In this document: in pieces, positions 40,974-50,514 of the stretch | Layout of the letters: each line of letters starts with the position of its first letter | Numbering within the stretch: position 1 is the stretch's first letter | Assembly: GCA_937872385.1 (NCBI GenBank) | Contig: CALMSO010000034.1 | Coordinates: 1-51,756 of the forward strand | Source of the DNA: an uncultured Saprospiraceae bacterium | Lineage (GTDB): Bacteria; Bacteroidota; Bacteroidia; Chitinophagales; Saprospiraceae | Length of the DNA: 51,756 nucleotides | Reading direction: 5' to 3' | The notes under the pieces: generated by a model | What the model saw: the letters and a program-made list of their open reading frames with translations, nothing else | The model's database searches: none | Told to the model about the DNA's origin: nothing | Made by a program: the position numbers and the translations under genes

Positions 40974-43541
40974 TCATCCTTCTCGGATTAGCGCCAGCAA
41001 TTCATCGGCGCTCATCTTGCCGCTCATGTCTGCACCGGCGAGCAGGCTATCGGCGAGGTCGCGCTTGAGTTCGTGCAGTTTGACAATTTTTTCTTCCACG
41101 GTGGCTTCCGCTACCAGCCGATACACGGTAACTGGCCGCTGCTGCCCAATGCGATGCGCGCGGTCGGTGGCTTGGTCTTCCACCGCCGGATTCCACCAGG
41201 GGTCGAGGTGAATGACATAGTCGGCAGCGGTGAGATTCAAACCTACGCCACCAGCCTTCAAGCTAATTAGAAACAAATCGCCATCGCCGTGCTGAAAGGC
41301 ATCAATGCGCTCTTGGCGTTTGTGGGGCGGAGTGCTTCCATCGAGGTATTGGTAGTGAATATTGCGCTCTTGCAAAGCTTGCTGTATGATTTCCAAATGT
41401 TTAACAAATTGACTGAATACCAGCGCTTTGTGGTTGTTATCTAATAGTTCTTCCACGGTTTCCAAAAATAACTCCAACTTGCTGGAGCCCAGCGGCACGT
41501 TTTCCTGCGCCAACTTCGGGTGGCAGGCGGCCAAGCGCAGCTTCGTCAATTCGGCAAGAATGCGGAAACGTTTGTCTTGATTATCACCGGCTTCGCTTTC
41601 GATACGCTGCACTGCATCGCGCCGCAGCGCCTCGTAAAAAGCACGCTCCTCGGCGGAAAGCTCTACATTGAGCACCACTTCGGTTTTTTCCGGCAATTCA
41701 TCGAGCACCTGATTTTTGCGGCGCCGCAGCACAAAGGGTCGAATAATTTTTTGCAACTGCCGGCGCTTGAGGTCGTCTTTATACTTTTCAATTGGAATGG
41801 CGAAGCGCTCGTTGAAACGGTCAATGCCGCCCAGTAGCCCAGGGTTGATGAAGTTGAACAAGTTCCACAATTCACCGAGATGATTTTCAATAGGCGTACC
41901 GGTTGTAATTATTTTGAAATCGCCCTGTAAGTTCATTACTGCCTTAGATCGTTTGGTGCTACGGTTTTTAATGGCTTGTGCCTCGTCCAGTACAATGGTA
42001 GCAAAATGCTTTTTCTCGAAATGAGCGGATTCGATTTGCATCAGATTGTAGCTGGTAACCAATACGTCGAAGGGTTGAAGGGTTTCTATCATCGCTTGCC
42101 GATCGCCTTCGCCAAATAATTGTACCCGCAAGGTGGGGGCAAATCGGGCAGCTTCGCGCTCCCAGTTGCGGCACACACTCACTGGCGCCATGACTAAGGC
42201 CGGTCCTTGTGGTGCCCGATCCACCAATACGGCCAATGTTTGAATGGTTTTGCCGAGGCCCATGTCATCTGCTAAGCAAGCCCCCACGCCCCACTGCGCC
42301 AATTGCGAGAGCCATTTGAAGCCTTCGAGTTGGTAGGGGCGCATCTCTGCTTGAAAGGTGCCGGGTAGTTGCGCGTTGTAAGTGCGCGCGTCGCGGAGTT
42401 TTTTGAGGAGGTCTTTCCAATGTTTGGCCGCTTTGAGTTCGTTGGCATTTTCGGCAAATTCTTCCACCAGTTCGGCAGCCAAAGGATGGAAGCGCATCTT
42501 GTCGTCCAAGACGGTACTTAGTTCAACGAGGCGCTTGCGAAACTGCTCGGTGAGCGCCAGGAATTGCCCGTTGGAAATTTCAACAAAATGGCTATCTGCC
42601 TTTGCGCCCTGCAATAGCTTGGTGAGTTGCTGCATACTCAGCACCAGTTCTTCGTTTACTTTTACTTCACCAGACACACTAAACCAATCCTTTTCGCGCT
42701 GGATGCCCATGTGCAACTGATCGAAACCGGCGATACCCGCGAGGCGGACTTTTTCTCCCTTGGGCCATTCAATTACTACGTGATTGTTTTGCTTGAGGGG
42801 TTCCAGTTCTAATAACAATTGCAAGCATTTCTCTGCATCTTGAATATCCCATTCAAGGTTGCGGCTACCTTCTACTTCGAGTAATATTGGACAAGCGTTT
42901 TGTACTATTTTAAGCTGCACCAGTTCGGCTTTGAGGTCGCGGCGCGTTTGCACCTGCTGGTTGTTCACCTCGCCTATTACGTTTTCCGTGCCCTTGCCCG
43001 GTTTCAAATAAGGAGCGGCACTCTGCAAGGGCTTGACGAAGAACTCGAGCAGGAATCCTTCGCCTGCCGGCAGAAGTAGGGCATAAATTCGTTGGTCGGC
43101 CGTTACCTCCGGAATATTTTCTAAATGCTCTTCCAGTCCACTTTGCACCGCTACCACATTCGTCAAATTATTTATAACTTCTGATAAGACCTTCCTCCCC
43201 GTGGCGGGGACAACGAGCTTGTTGCGGTCAAACAGGGAAGCGATTTCTACATGATTTTTATTGATTTCCAATACTTTATACCTAAAATTGGTTTCCTTGA
43301 TGAGTGAAAACCCTACTTCTTGGACCGGATGATCGAACTGCACTTCAATAGATTTTCCTTTTTCACGTACTATAAGATTTGGCTCACTGGGTATCAATTG
43401 TACAATGGAAGTCGGAGACTTTTTTAAAAAGAGCAGGGGATGATTGACTAATTGAGGAATGGCTGCTGACCATTCAAAATAATAATGCGTTGAGCCGTAT
43501 CCCCACTCGGTGTAAGACTCTTCGAGGGCCGCTTGCACCAC
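40974..43541 (-). CDS. SNF2-family DEAD/DEAH-type helicase, 5' end probably frameshifted
   Basis: This protein has 855 residues in the open frame starting at GTG 43541. It has SNF2 ATPase domains: Q-like RPYQLEGFKWLSQL, Walker A DDMGLGKT, DEAQ (VLDEAQAIKN), TGTPIENHLGELW, and C-terminal helicase motifs LDGSTPPHKRQERI and RAHRIGQQRPVTVYRL. It remodels protein-DNA complexes or acts in transcription or repair; bacterial roles are mostly unknown. The frame is closed by TAA just upstream (43553-43551) with no ATG nearby. ATG 43602 in another frame gives MDPQEKLNQFTPFEKEVR, which would join this frame if one base near 43545 were removed. So the gene probably starts at 43602 with a frameshift or a sequence error. 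Confidence 0.85.
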   Translation of the reverse strand: MVQAALEESYTEWGYGSTHYYFEWSAAIPQLVNHPLLFLKKSPTSIVQLIPSEPNLIVREKGKSIEVQFDHPVQEVGFSLIKETNFRYKVLEINKNHVEIASLFDRNKLVVPATGRKVLSEVINNLTNVVAVQSGLEEHLENIPEVTADQRIYALLLPAGEGFLLEFFVKPLQSAAPYLKPGKGTENVIGEVNNQQVQTRRDLKAELVQLKIVQNACPILLEVEGSRNLEWDIQDAEKCLQLLLELEPLKQNNHVVIEWPKGEKVRLAGIAGFDQLHMGIQREKDWFSVSGEVKVNEELVLSMQQLTKLLQGAKADSHFVEISNGQFLALTEQFRKRLVELSTVLDDKMRFHPLAAELVEEFAENANELKAAKHWKDLLKKLRDARTYNAQLPGTFQAEMRPYQLEGFKWLSQLAQWGVGACLADDMGLGKTIQTLAVLVDRAPQGPALVMAPVSVCRNWEREAARFAPTLRVQLFGEGDRQAMIETLQPFDVLVTSYNLMQIESAHFEKKHFATIVLDEAQAIKNRSTKRSKAVMNLQGDFKIITTGTPIENHLGELWNLFNFINPGLLGGIDRFNERFAIPIEKYKDDLKRRQLQKIIRPFVLRRRKNQVLDELPEKTEVVLNVELSAEERAFYEALRRDAVQRIESEAGDNQDKRFRILAELTKLRLAACHPKLAQENVPLGSSKLELFLETVEELLDNNHKALVFSQFVKHLEIIQQALQERNIHYQYLDGSTPPHKRQERIDAFQHGDGDLFLISLKAGGVGLNLTAADYVIHLDPWWNPAVEDQATDRAHRIGQQRPVTVYRLVAEATVEEKIVKLHELKRDLADSLLAGADMSGKMSADELLALIREG

Positions 43542-43662
43542 CGTGCGGTCTTACCTCTTTTTCAAAAGGCGTAAATTGGTTTAGCTTTTCTTGGGGATCC
43601 ATATCATCCAGATTCTTTTGACAGAAAACTTTGGAATGTTATACAGCAGTTTGTTATACAAA

Positions 43663-43704
43663 CAATTGGCGACACACCCATTGTCGATAGTGCGTCGCCA
43701 GTTG
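43663..43704 (-). terminator. Strong hairpin between the S9 peptidase and SNF2 genes
   Basis: CAATTGGCGACACAC (43663-43677) pairs with GTGCGTCGCCAGTTG (43690-43704) over 15 bp with one mismatch and one wobble. A second small palindrome, GTTTGT-TAT-ACAAAC (43650-43664), abuts it. In the reverse direction it lies after the S9 peptidase stop and before SNF2; the T-rich tail is weak. Confidence 0.45.
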
Positions 43705-43705
43705 C

Positions 43706-43736
43706 CAAAGTTATAGAATATAAAGCACAAGTACAA
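43706..43736 (-). promoter_or_regulatory. Candidate promoter of the SNF2 gene
   Basis: On the reverse strand TTG (43736-43734) is followed by 20 bp and TAACTTTG (43713-43706), close to the Bacteroidota consensus. It lies about 105 bp upstream of ATG 43602. The strong hairpin follows at once, so it would be in the leader RNA. Confidence 0.4.
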
Positions 43737-43750
43737 GTAAAAATTAAGCC

Positions 43751-46567
43751 TTATTCCTGATCCGATACCAGTTCATACCCCTGCCGAATACCTTTTTCGA
43801 TAGCAGGCACACCGCGGCTCATCCATTGTGGCATAGGTGTATCCATTAGATAATGATCGAAAAACTGTTGCATGCGCAACTGAAAGTCCTTTCGGTTTTG
43901 CTTTTTGGTAATGCCGTGCGGCTCGCCGTTGTAATTGAGCAACCAAGCCGGATTGCCGAGGCGGCGCATGGCTACATAAAATTCGATACCTTGATACCAG
44001 GGCACGGCGTCATCTTTGTCATTGTGCAAAATGAGTACCGGTGTTTGAATTTTATCCGCTGCAAAGAGGGGCGAATTTTCAATATACCGTAGCGGATACT
44101 GCCATGGCGACCCCCCGATGCGGCTTTGGGTGCGTTCGTATTGCGCCGAGCGGCTCAGGCCGCTACCCCAGCGAATGCCACCATAAGCCGAAAACATATT
44201 CACAACTGGTGCACCGGATTCGGCACATTTGAAAATATTGGTACGTGTCAGCAGGTAAGCAATTTGATAACCGCCCCAGCTGTGCCCCTGCACGCCAATG
44301 CGCGCTTTGTCCACAAAACCCTTGTTGATAAGTGCGGTAACCCCTGGAATGACTGCATTGTAGCAGCTTTCGCCGGGGTAGCCAATGCGATAGGGAATAT
44401 CCGGGATGAACACTAAGTAGCCACGGCTGGCGTAGAATGAGAAATTAATAGACGAGCGGCCGGGCGCAGGCGCATGGTAGCGATGCAAGCCATCCGACAT
44501 CCGCTCGTAGAAATACACCATCATGGGGTATTGCTTTTTAGGATCGAAGTTTTCTGGCTTGTACAAAATACCCTGCAAAGGGATGCCATCGAGCGAAACC
44601 CATTCTACGAGTTCGGCCGTGCCCCAGGAGTAGTTGCGCTGCTGCGGATTGGCATCACTGATTTTTTTGCCTGTTTTCAGCTCATTGCCATAGAGCAAAT
44701 CTGGAAAAACCTGGAAATTTTCGCGGGTAAAGACCCATTTTTCAGCATTTTTCGCTTTGAGCGGCCGATTGGCGAAGTTATAATCCTCTAATTGTACCAG
44801 CGTCAAGTTATTATTTGACAAGTCGAGCCAAGCGTAGCCTGCTTTTTTGGTTGGCTCTTCAAAAACCGAGAGCAATAGCTTGGTGCCCGGTTCGATGAAG
44901 CGCTGCTCGTCGTCGGTGCGAATGTAGCGAAAGCGGCGCTGAGCCTTGCGACCATTGGTGAGCAATACCGGGGCGGCGGCACCATTGGGATCGAAACGCC
45001 AAAGGTCGTAGCGATCATAGATCAGAATGGCGGCATCGTCTTTGAGCCAGCCGGCAATGCCATAGGCAGGCGGGTCGTCAGGATGGTCGTCGAGTTCGTT
45101 ATAAAAAGTCACCCGATTGTTGTCGGTGAGGCGCTTCGTGGCTCCTCGCTCGATATGGTGCGCAAACCACGCCGTGTCTGGGAAGCTGTACCAGTACAAA
45201 TATTTGCCGCCCGGCGAAAACTGAACATTGGCATCCAGCCCTTGCTGTACTATTTTAGCGTTACCGGTTTCTGTATCAATCAGATACACATCGCGTTTAC
45301 TCCACCATTCCCAGGTAGATTCCACGCCGTAGGGTTCCTGGGTGTAGCCCATCACCACCGGTGCCTTGCCTTCATTACCCCATTGCACTTCCGGAATGGT
45401 AGGAGTGGCTAATTGTACGATTTTTCCGGTATTCAAATGCAATACACAATCGTAGGAACGCCGTTTTTCGCGCTCCAAGCGCACATTTTGCATGGTGTGC
45501 AATACGGGATCGTTGTAAGCCCAGACCTCCACTTTTACAATTTCTTCTTCGAGCAAAGTAGTATCAGGCATGACTGGCTCCGGCGCTATGCCAAAATAAA
45601 GCGCTGCTGCATCTTCCGAAAACCGCAAACCACCGTTCTCGCTGATGCGCCAGTTGGCGGGTAGAAAATCAGCACTATCATCGGCTACCAATGTTGCCTG
45701 CGCCTGCCCATCGCGCCAGTGATACAAGCCAAAGGGACGCAAGCGCACTTTAGTAGTGTCAAGATCGGCTAAAAAAGCAAGGTGCGTGCCTGTTTTGTCA
45801 AAAGTCAGGTTTTTATAATCCCCTTTTTGTTGCCACACGGGCTGCAACGCCCCTTTATTGGCATCAAAAACATATACGCCCGGCTGAAAATCTGCATCAT
45901 TGCCAGTGCTCAGCACCACGAATTTAGCGCCTTCCGTTGCGTGGGTATAGCTTTTAGCGAAAGCGACCAAGGTCTCCTGCCCAGTGCTCAAATTGCGAAT
46001 CACTAAGGTGCTGCCATTGTCGCGGCTTTCCTTTTTTGCCTTTTTGGGCTTTTGCTCGCCGTTATTCGCAGCGGTAGTATCAGCTGGAGTAGTACCTGGC
46101 TCCTTGTGGTAAGCTAACCAGCCGTTCCATTTGGTAGGCAACTGAAAAGACTGTACATCAGCGATTTTGGTCAGATTGCCAGTAGCCAGCTCCAGAATAC
46201 CGAGGGTATCTTTGGGCAAATCGTCTTTTTTCACCTTGCGGCGGCGCTGCGCCAATACGGTATCGCGGTGCGGTGTTATTTTGAAGGCAGCAAACCGGTT
46301 ATCCGCGCTGATAGAAGCGCTACCAGCCCGCTCGAAGCGACGATCTTTGCCGGTGGTTCCATCGTGGATGAGCAGTTGCCCGTCGCCTTCGCCAGGGTTG
46401 AGTTCATAGATTACCCAGCGACCATCATTAGAAATTTGCGGTTTTTCAATCGCTTTCCAGAGGTCATAATCTGAGTGATCGAGTGCCTTGCGCGCCGGAT
46501 TTTGCGCTGCGGCCGTGTGCAGCAAAAAAATACCTGCAATAATAAGTGTAGCAAGTCTTGTGAGCAT
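43751..46567 (-). CDS. Prolyl oligopeptidase family (S9) serine peptidase
   Basis: This 938-residue exported peptidase has a signal peptide (1-21, ending AAAQ), an N-terminal beta-propeller of about 600 residues that limits access to short peptides, and a C-terminal alpha/beta-hydrolase. The triad is Ser763 in GHSWGGY, Asp in HNDKDDAVP (about 852-853) and His884 in GEPHGI. A Lys-rich linker (about 168-185) sits in the propeller. It probably trims peptides in the periplasm. It starts at ATG 46567 and is divergent from the MATE exporter. Confidence 0.9.
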   Translation of the reverse strand: MLTRLATLIIAGIFLLHTAAAQNPARKALDHSDYDLWKAIEKPQISNDGRWVIYELNPGEGDGQLLIHDGTTGKDRRFERAGSASISADNRFAAFKITPHRDTVLAQRRRKVKKDDLPKDTLGILELATGNLTKIADVQSFQLPTKWNGWLAYHKEPGTTPADTTAANNGEQKPKKAKKESRDNGSTLVIRNLSTGQETLVAFAKSYTHATEGAKFVVLSTGNDADFQPGVYVFDANKGALQPVWQQKGDYKNLTFDKTGTHLAFLADLDTTKVRLRPFGLYHWRDGQAQATLVADDSADFLPANWRISENGGLRFSEDAAALYFGIAPEPVMPDTTLLEEEIVKVEVWAYNDPVLHTMQNVRLEREKRRSYDCVLHLNTGKIVQLATPTIPEVQWGNEGKAPVVMGYTQEPYGVESTWEWWSKRDVYLIDTETGNAKIVQQGLDANVQFSPGGKYLYWYSFPDTAWFAHHIERGATKRLTDNNRVTFYNELDDHPDDPPAYGIAGWLKDDAAILIYDRYDLWRFDPNGAAAPVLLTNGRKAQRRFRYIRTDDEQRFIEPGTKLLLSVFEEPTKKAGYAWLDLSNNNLTLVQLEDYNFANRPLKAKNAEKWVFTRENFQVFPDLLYGNELKTGKKISDANPQQRNYSWGTAELVEWVSLDGIPLQGILYKPENFDPKKQYPMMVYFYERMSDGLHRYHAPAPGRSSINFSFYASRGYLVFIPDIPYRIGYPGESCYNAVIPGVTALINKGFVDKARIGVQGHSWGGYQIAYLLTRTNIFKCAESGAPVVNMFSAYGGIRWGSGLSRSAQYERTQSRIGGSPWQYPLRYIENSPLFAADKIQTPVLILHNDKDDAVPWYQGIEFYVAMRRLGNPAWLLNYNGEPHGITKKQNRKDFQLRMQQFFDHYLMDTPMPQWMSRGVPAIEKGIRQGYELVSDQE

Positions 46568-46820
46568 AATGCGGTGGGTGTTTGGTATGAATAATAATAT
46601 CGAAACATTAGACCGTCGGATGCCGCCTGTTTTTTCCCGTTGGTAATAGTAAAACAGTCATTGTTGTAAAATAAAAAGAAAAAAGCCGGCTGCACAGAAA
46701 AGTGAGCGTTTTTTTTCGTTGCAGGAACTATTTTGTAAAAAAGCAAGTATTACAAAAACGTTTGTTGTTACAATTAAAATCACCTGACGGCACCCAACTG
46801 CATAGTATTGCTGCCGGGCA

Positions 46821-48263
46821 ATGAATGCTGTATTAATGCCAAATAAAAGCCGACCATCACCCATGCGAAAAATACTTGACCTCCTTCTCGAATCGCTCCG
46901 CAGCGAAGAGCGCAGCTACACTACGGGCAGCATCAACCGGGCGATTGTGCTGCTTTCCATCCCGATGGTGCTCGAAATGGTAATGGAATCGCTCTTTGCC
47001 ATCGTGGATGTTTATTTTGTTTCCAAAGTAAGTGTAGATGCCGTGGCGGTAGTGGGGCTTACCGAGTCCTTGCTCACGTTGATTTATTCAGTGGCCATTG
47101 GTATGAGTATGGCCGCAACAGCTATGGTGGCGCGGCGCATTGGCGAGCAAAAGCCGGAGGCTGCTTCTATGGCGGCTATGCAAGCGGTGCTGATTGCCGT
47201 AGCGCTATCGGTGCTGATTGGCGTACCGGGCTTTATTTTTGCAGCCGATATTCTGCGTTTTATGGGGGGGAGCGAGCAGATGGTGGCGTCTGGTATTGGC
47301 TATACGCGCATTGCATTAGGCTCGAATATTGTCATTATGCTTCTGTTTTTGCTCAACGGCATTTTTCGGGGGGCAGGCAACGCGGCCATTGCCATGCGTA
47401 CGCTTTGGATTGCTAATGGTATCAATATTATACTGGATCCGCTTTTCATTTTTGGCATTGGTCCTTTCCCAGAGCTGGGGGTGCAAGGCGCAGCGGTAGC
47501 AACGCTCATCGGGCGCAGCATAGGCGTGTTGTATCAGTTGTATCATTTGCTCAAGCAAGACGAAAAGAAAGGGGGGAGTGTCATTCGGTTTACGCGGGCA
47601 CATTTAGTACTGCAATGGGACATTATCCGGCGCTTGCTCAAAGTGGGCATCACTGGTGCTGGGCAGTTTCTCATTGCTTCTGCCAGTTGGATTTTTCTGG
47701 TGCGTATCATCGCCGAATTTGGCAGCGACGCCATTGCTGGTTATACCATAGCCATCCGAATTATCATTTTTTCTACCCTGCCTTCTTGGGGCATTGCTAA
47801 TGCAGCAGCAACATTGGTAGGTCAAAACCTCGGCGCAGGCAATCCGGCGCGCGCGGAGACCAGCGTTTGGCGTTCCGGTCTTTTCAATATGGTGTTTTTA
47901 GTCTTGCTCTCGTTGATTTTGGTGGTATTCTCGGCACCCATTATCCGCTTTTTCACCACCGAGCCGGAGGTTATTCGGGCGGGTATTGTCAGCTTGCGTA
48001 TTTTTTGTGCGGGCTACATCTTTTGGGCTTGGGGCATGGTAGTCAGTCAGGCTTTCAATGGTGCGGGCGATACGCGTACGCCAACGATCATCAACTTGTT
48101 TTGCTTCTGGGCGCTGGAAATTCCGCTGGGATATTTACTGGCCGTCACATTGGGCTGGGGAGTGGCTGGGGTCTGTACGGCTGTGGCCATTAGCGAATCT
48201 ATCTGGGCGGTTGTCTCAATCCTTATTTTCCGGCGTGGCCGCTGGAAGTTGGTGCAAATCTAA
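46821..48263 (+). CDS. MATE family efflux transporter
   Basis: This 480-residue inner-membrane protein has about twelve hydrophobic helices in two repeats, the MATE layout of Na+ or H+-driven exporters of drugs and metabolites. Family segments are AIVLLSIPMVLEMVMESLF (first helix), GRSIGVLYQLY and VGQNLGAGNPARAE. The last helix runs to VSILIFRRGRWK. It starts at ATG 46821; ATG 46863 (MRKILDLLLES) is a possible shorter start. The substrate is unknown. Confidence 0.92.
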   Translation: MNAVLMPNKSRPSPMRKILDLLLESLRSEERSYTTGSINRAIVLLSIPMVLEMVMESLFAIVDVYFVSKVSVDAVAVVGLTESLLTLIYSVAIGMSMAATAMVARRIGEQKPEAASMAAMQAVLIAVALSVLIGVPGFIFAADILRFMGGSEQMVASGIGYTRIALGSNIVIMLLFLLNGIFRGAGNAAIAMRTLWIANGINIILDPLFIFGIGPFPELGVQGAAVATLIGRSIGVLYQLYHLLKQDEKKGGSVIRFTRAHLVLQWDIIRRLLKVGITGAGQFLIASASWIFLVRIIAEFGSDAIAGYTIAIRIIIFSTLPSWGIANAAATLVGQNLGAGNPARAETSVWRSGLFNMVFLVLLSLILVVFSAPIIRFFTTEPEVIRAGIVSLRIFCAGYIFWAWGMVVSQAFNGAGDTRTPTIINLFCFWALEIPLGYLLAVTLGWGVAGVCTAVAISESIWAVVSILIFRRGRWKLVQI

Positions 48264-48305
48264 GATAAAAAGAAACAAGACTCGCTTACAAAAAACACCC
48301 ATTAG

Positions 48306-48341
48306 CAAGGCGCTCGCTTTATAAAAAACGAGCGCACCTTG
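48306..48341. terminator. Bidirectional hairpin terminator
   Basis: CAAGGCGCTCG (48306-48316) pairs with CGAGCGC and, after a short bulge, CCTTG (to 48341), around a loop rich in A and T. It lies between the convergent MATE and DUF3078 genes. No long T tract follows on the plus strand, so it may act as a structural barrier. Confidence 0.6.
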
Positions 48342-48353
48342 CCGGGTATTGGT

Positions 48354-49370
48354 TTAAAAAACAATGCTGTACTTCAGCAGTATCTGTTGGGTCAAGCTCA
48401 CCCGTTTGCCCAAGCCGCTTACGCCATTGGGTGCATTGTAATCTGTGATTTGTACCAACACGTCATCATCATAAAAAATATTCATCGTAGCCGAAAGCTG
48501 CAGGTTTTTGAGCACCGTGATGGCGAATTCATTCGTCCAGTCTATGTCAATATTCTGAGGATTTTCTAAATAATTAGAAAACAATAATAAAGCCGACGAA
48601 AAGGTCAGGCGGTCTTCCAGAAATTTGCTGGAATAATTCAAGCGCAGAATAGAACCCATCTGTGACAGCACATTGCGGAAACTTATAATATTACCCTGTG
48701 CGTCTCTTTCCACCGGGTTGCCATGCACGCCCATTGCCGCTACCTCATTATTACCAACTATAATAAACTTCCCCCCCAGCGGCGAATAATAAAACGATAA
48801 TTTATTGGACGGTTTATAATCTATACCTGCCGAGATGGTGATGGTAGCTGGCGCAAAGAGCGTGGACAACAAATTGCTATCATCGCTCAGGGCGTTCGGG
48901 AAGTTGCCTGGCAATCCTGGATCGGTGTAGGTAGGCACAAACTGGCTCATGAGCGACAGGTTGGCAGCGTAAAAAAACTTTGAATTCTCTGAAGTTTTGT
49001 AGCCCATCTTTGAGTTGAGGCGCAGTTCGTCAATCGCTTTTTGAAAAGGAATTTTCTCGGTGGTGCCTTGCGCAATGACCCCAGAACCAAGCCGTTGTAG
49101 CCCAAACTGCCACGACGATAGGTTGTCCCAGGCCAAGCGATCTTTTTTATAGTTGGCAAAAAAATTGGCGGCACCCCCCACGCCCAGGCGGTTTTGTCCG
49201 GCACCTTGGCGAGGATTGAGCTGAAAGAGCTGTGCAAAATCAAACCCCATGCCCGCGCCGGTATTCCAGGCTTTTTCTACCTCTGGCTCGGTGGCGGCTT
49301 CATCCTGAGCATTGATTGCACCGCAGGTAAGGCATAACATAAAGGCGACAAGAAAGTAATTTTTGTTCAT
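48354..49370 (-). CDS. DUF3078 family protein, exported
   Basis: This 338-residue protein has a signal peptide (1-21, ending AINAQ) and alternating aromatic, polar beta-strand patterns through its length, ending in QQILLKYSIVF. The terminal Phe is typical of outer-membrane beta-barrels. The sequence fits DUF3078, a Bacteroidota outer-membrane-type family of unknown function. It starts at ATG 49370. A perfect 8-bp inverted repeat ends 9 bp upstream of the start codon. Confidence 0.8.
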   Translation of the reverse strand: MNKNYFLVAFMLCLTCGAINAQDEAATEPEVEKAWNTGAGMGFDFAQLFQLNPRQGAGQNRLGVGGAANFFANYKKDRLAWDNLSSWQFGLQRLGSGVIAQGTTEKIPFQKAIDELRLNSKMGYKTSENSKFFYAANLSLMSQFVPTYTDPGLPGNFPNALSDDSNLLSTLFAPATITISAGIDYKPSNKLSFYYSPLGGKFIIVGNNEVAAMGVHGNPVERDAQGNIISFRNVLSQMGSILRLNYSSKFLEDRLTFSSALLLFSNYLENPQNIDIDWTNEFAITVLKNLQLSATMNIFYDDDVLVQITDYNAPNGVSGLGKRVSLTQQILLKYSIVF

Positions 49371-49379
49371 CTGTTTTGG

Positions 49380-49398
49380 CTTTTATGATTCATAAAAG
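49380..49398. promoter_or_regulatory. Perfect inverted repeat close to the DUF3078 start
   Basis: CTTTTATG (49380-49387) and CATAAAAG (49391-49398) flank ATT. On the reverse strand it ends 9 bp before the ATG, so it could be an operator or an RNA hairpin that affects initiation. The arms are AT-rich, so chance cannot be excluded. Confidence 0.45.
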
Positions 49399-49590
49399 TG
49401 CATACCTAAAGAAGTATGATATTGTTTTAGCTTATAACTTCACGCAGCTTAATAAGCTGACAATCAAACACATAACAACCTCAAAAAGCAATTGAGCTGC
49501 ATTTTGCAATAAATAATAGCCGGAAGGTAAATAGCTTTTCCAACTGCTAAATATTTGTCAATATTTATTACAATGCAATAAATATTTCAT

Positions 49591-50427
49591 TTACTCCGCG
49601 TCCGGGTTTATGCCTTTTTTGAAAACTTCAACTTTTTCGGTGGTGAGTTTACTGAGCGGAAACACAACTACATGATCTTCTGCCTTCAAGGTAAATGAAG
49701 CGGTATCAATATGAATAACTTCGCCCTTCACGCCTTCTATTTTTACAATATCGCCGGGTAATATTTTATTTTTATGATATAAAGAAGCTAAAAAATTGGC
49801 AACGATTTGTTGAGAAGCAAAGCCATAACCAATAGCAAAGGCCAGCACCACGCCAGCGAGGATGATGGACAGGTTGTCTTGAATAAAATTCGTATCAATT
49901 TTTGCTTGCGAAAGTGTAATAATGGCAATATTTAGGAATAAGAAATAAAATACGATATTGGCAATGATGCTCGAAGCAGGAATGCCGAGGGAAGTACACG
50001 TAGTAAATACGATATTTTTAATAAAATCGGCGAGGAAAATGCCTACAATTAGCACTAAAAAAGCAGAGAGTAAATTGGGGATATAATTGAGCAAATCGCC
50101 CATCAACTGGGAAATTGCCTGCATCCCCAGTACATCGGTAGCAGCGATGATAAAGACGAACAGCAAAATGTAATAAGCCATTTTGGATAGCAGTACGCTG
50201 GGTACAATGCGCAGTTTGGATTTGTGCACAATTTCAATTTCATTGAGCTTTTCCGCTAATTTATCTGCACCGATCGTTTTCAACAATTTGCGTATCACTT
50301 TGGCCACAATGCGCGATATAATCCATCCGATAATAAAGACGAGAAGCGCCCCGAAGAAATTGGGCACAAAAGATGCCAAGTCAAACAGCATTTTTTTGAC
50401 AATTTCCAATACGTCAAAGCCTTCCAT
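49591..50427 (-). CDS. Mechanosensitive-channel-like membrane protein with TM repeats
   Basis: This 278-residue inner-membrane protein has about five hydrophobic helices. It has two repeats of the type ADFIKNIV...GIP and GWIISRIVAKVIRKLLKTIG, followed by an MscS-like pore/beta-domain segment (YGFASQQIVANFLASLYHKN, then LPGDIVKIEGVKGEVIHID). This is the conserved-TM-helix MscS-related family (CmpX/YkoY-like). It may gate ions under membrane tension or act in signalling. It starts at ATG 50427, 87 bp after the small-protein gene, likely in one operon with the ECF sigma factor. Confidence 0.85.
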   Translation of the reverse strand: MEGFDVLEIVKKMLFDLASFVPNFFGALLVFIIGWIISRIVAKVIRKLLKTIGADKLAEKLNEIEIVHKSKLRIVPSVLLSKMAYYILLFVFIIAATDVLGMQAISQLMGDLLNYIPNLLSAFLVLIVGIFLADFIKNIVFTTCTSLGIPASSIIANIVFYFLFLNIAIITLSQAKIDTNFIQDNLSIILAGVVLAFAIGYGFASQQIVANFLASLYHKNKILPGDIVKIEGVKGEVIHIDTASFTLKAEDHVVVFPLSKLTTEKVEVFKKGINPDAE

Positions 50428-50514
50428 TGTTGTAGTATTTTTTAGGTTTCAGGTTTTTTAAGTTAAACAAAAGCCTAAGAAAGATATTGTAAATATCTGA
50501 TTATCGTAATTTTA

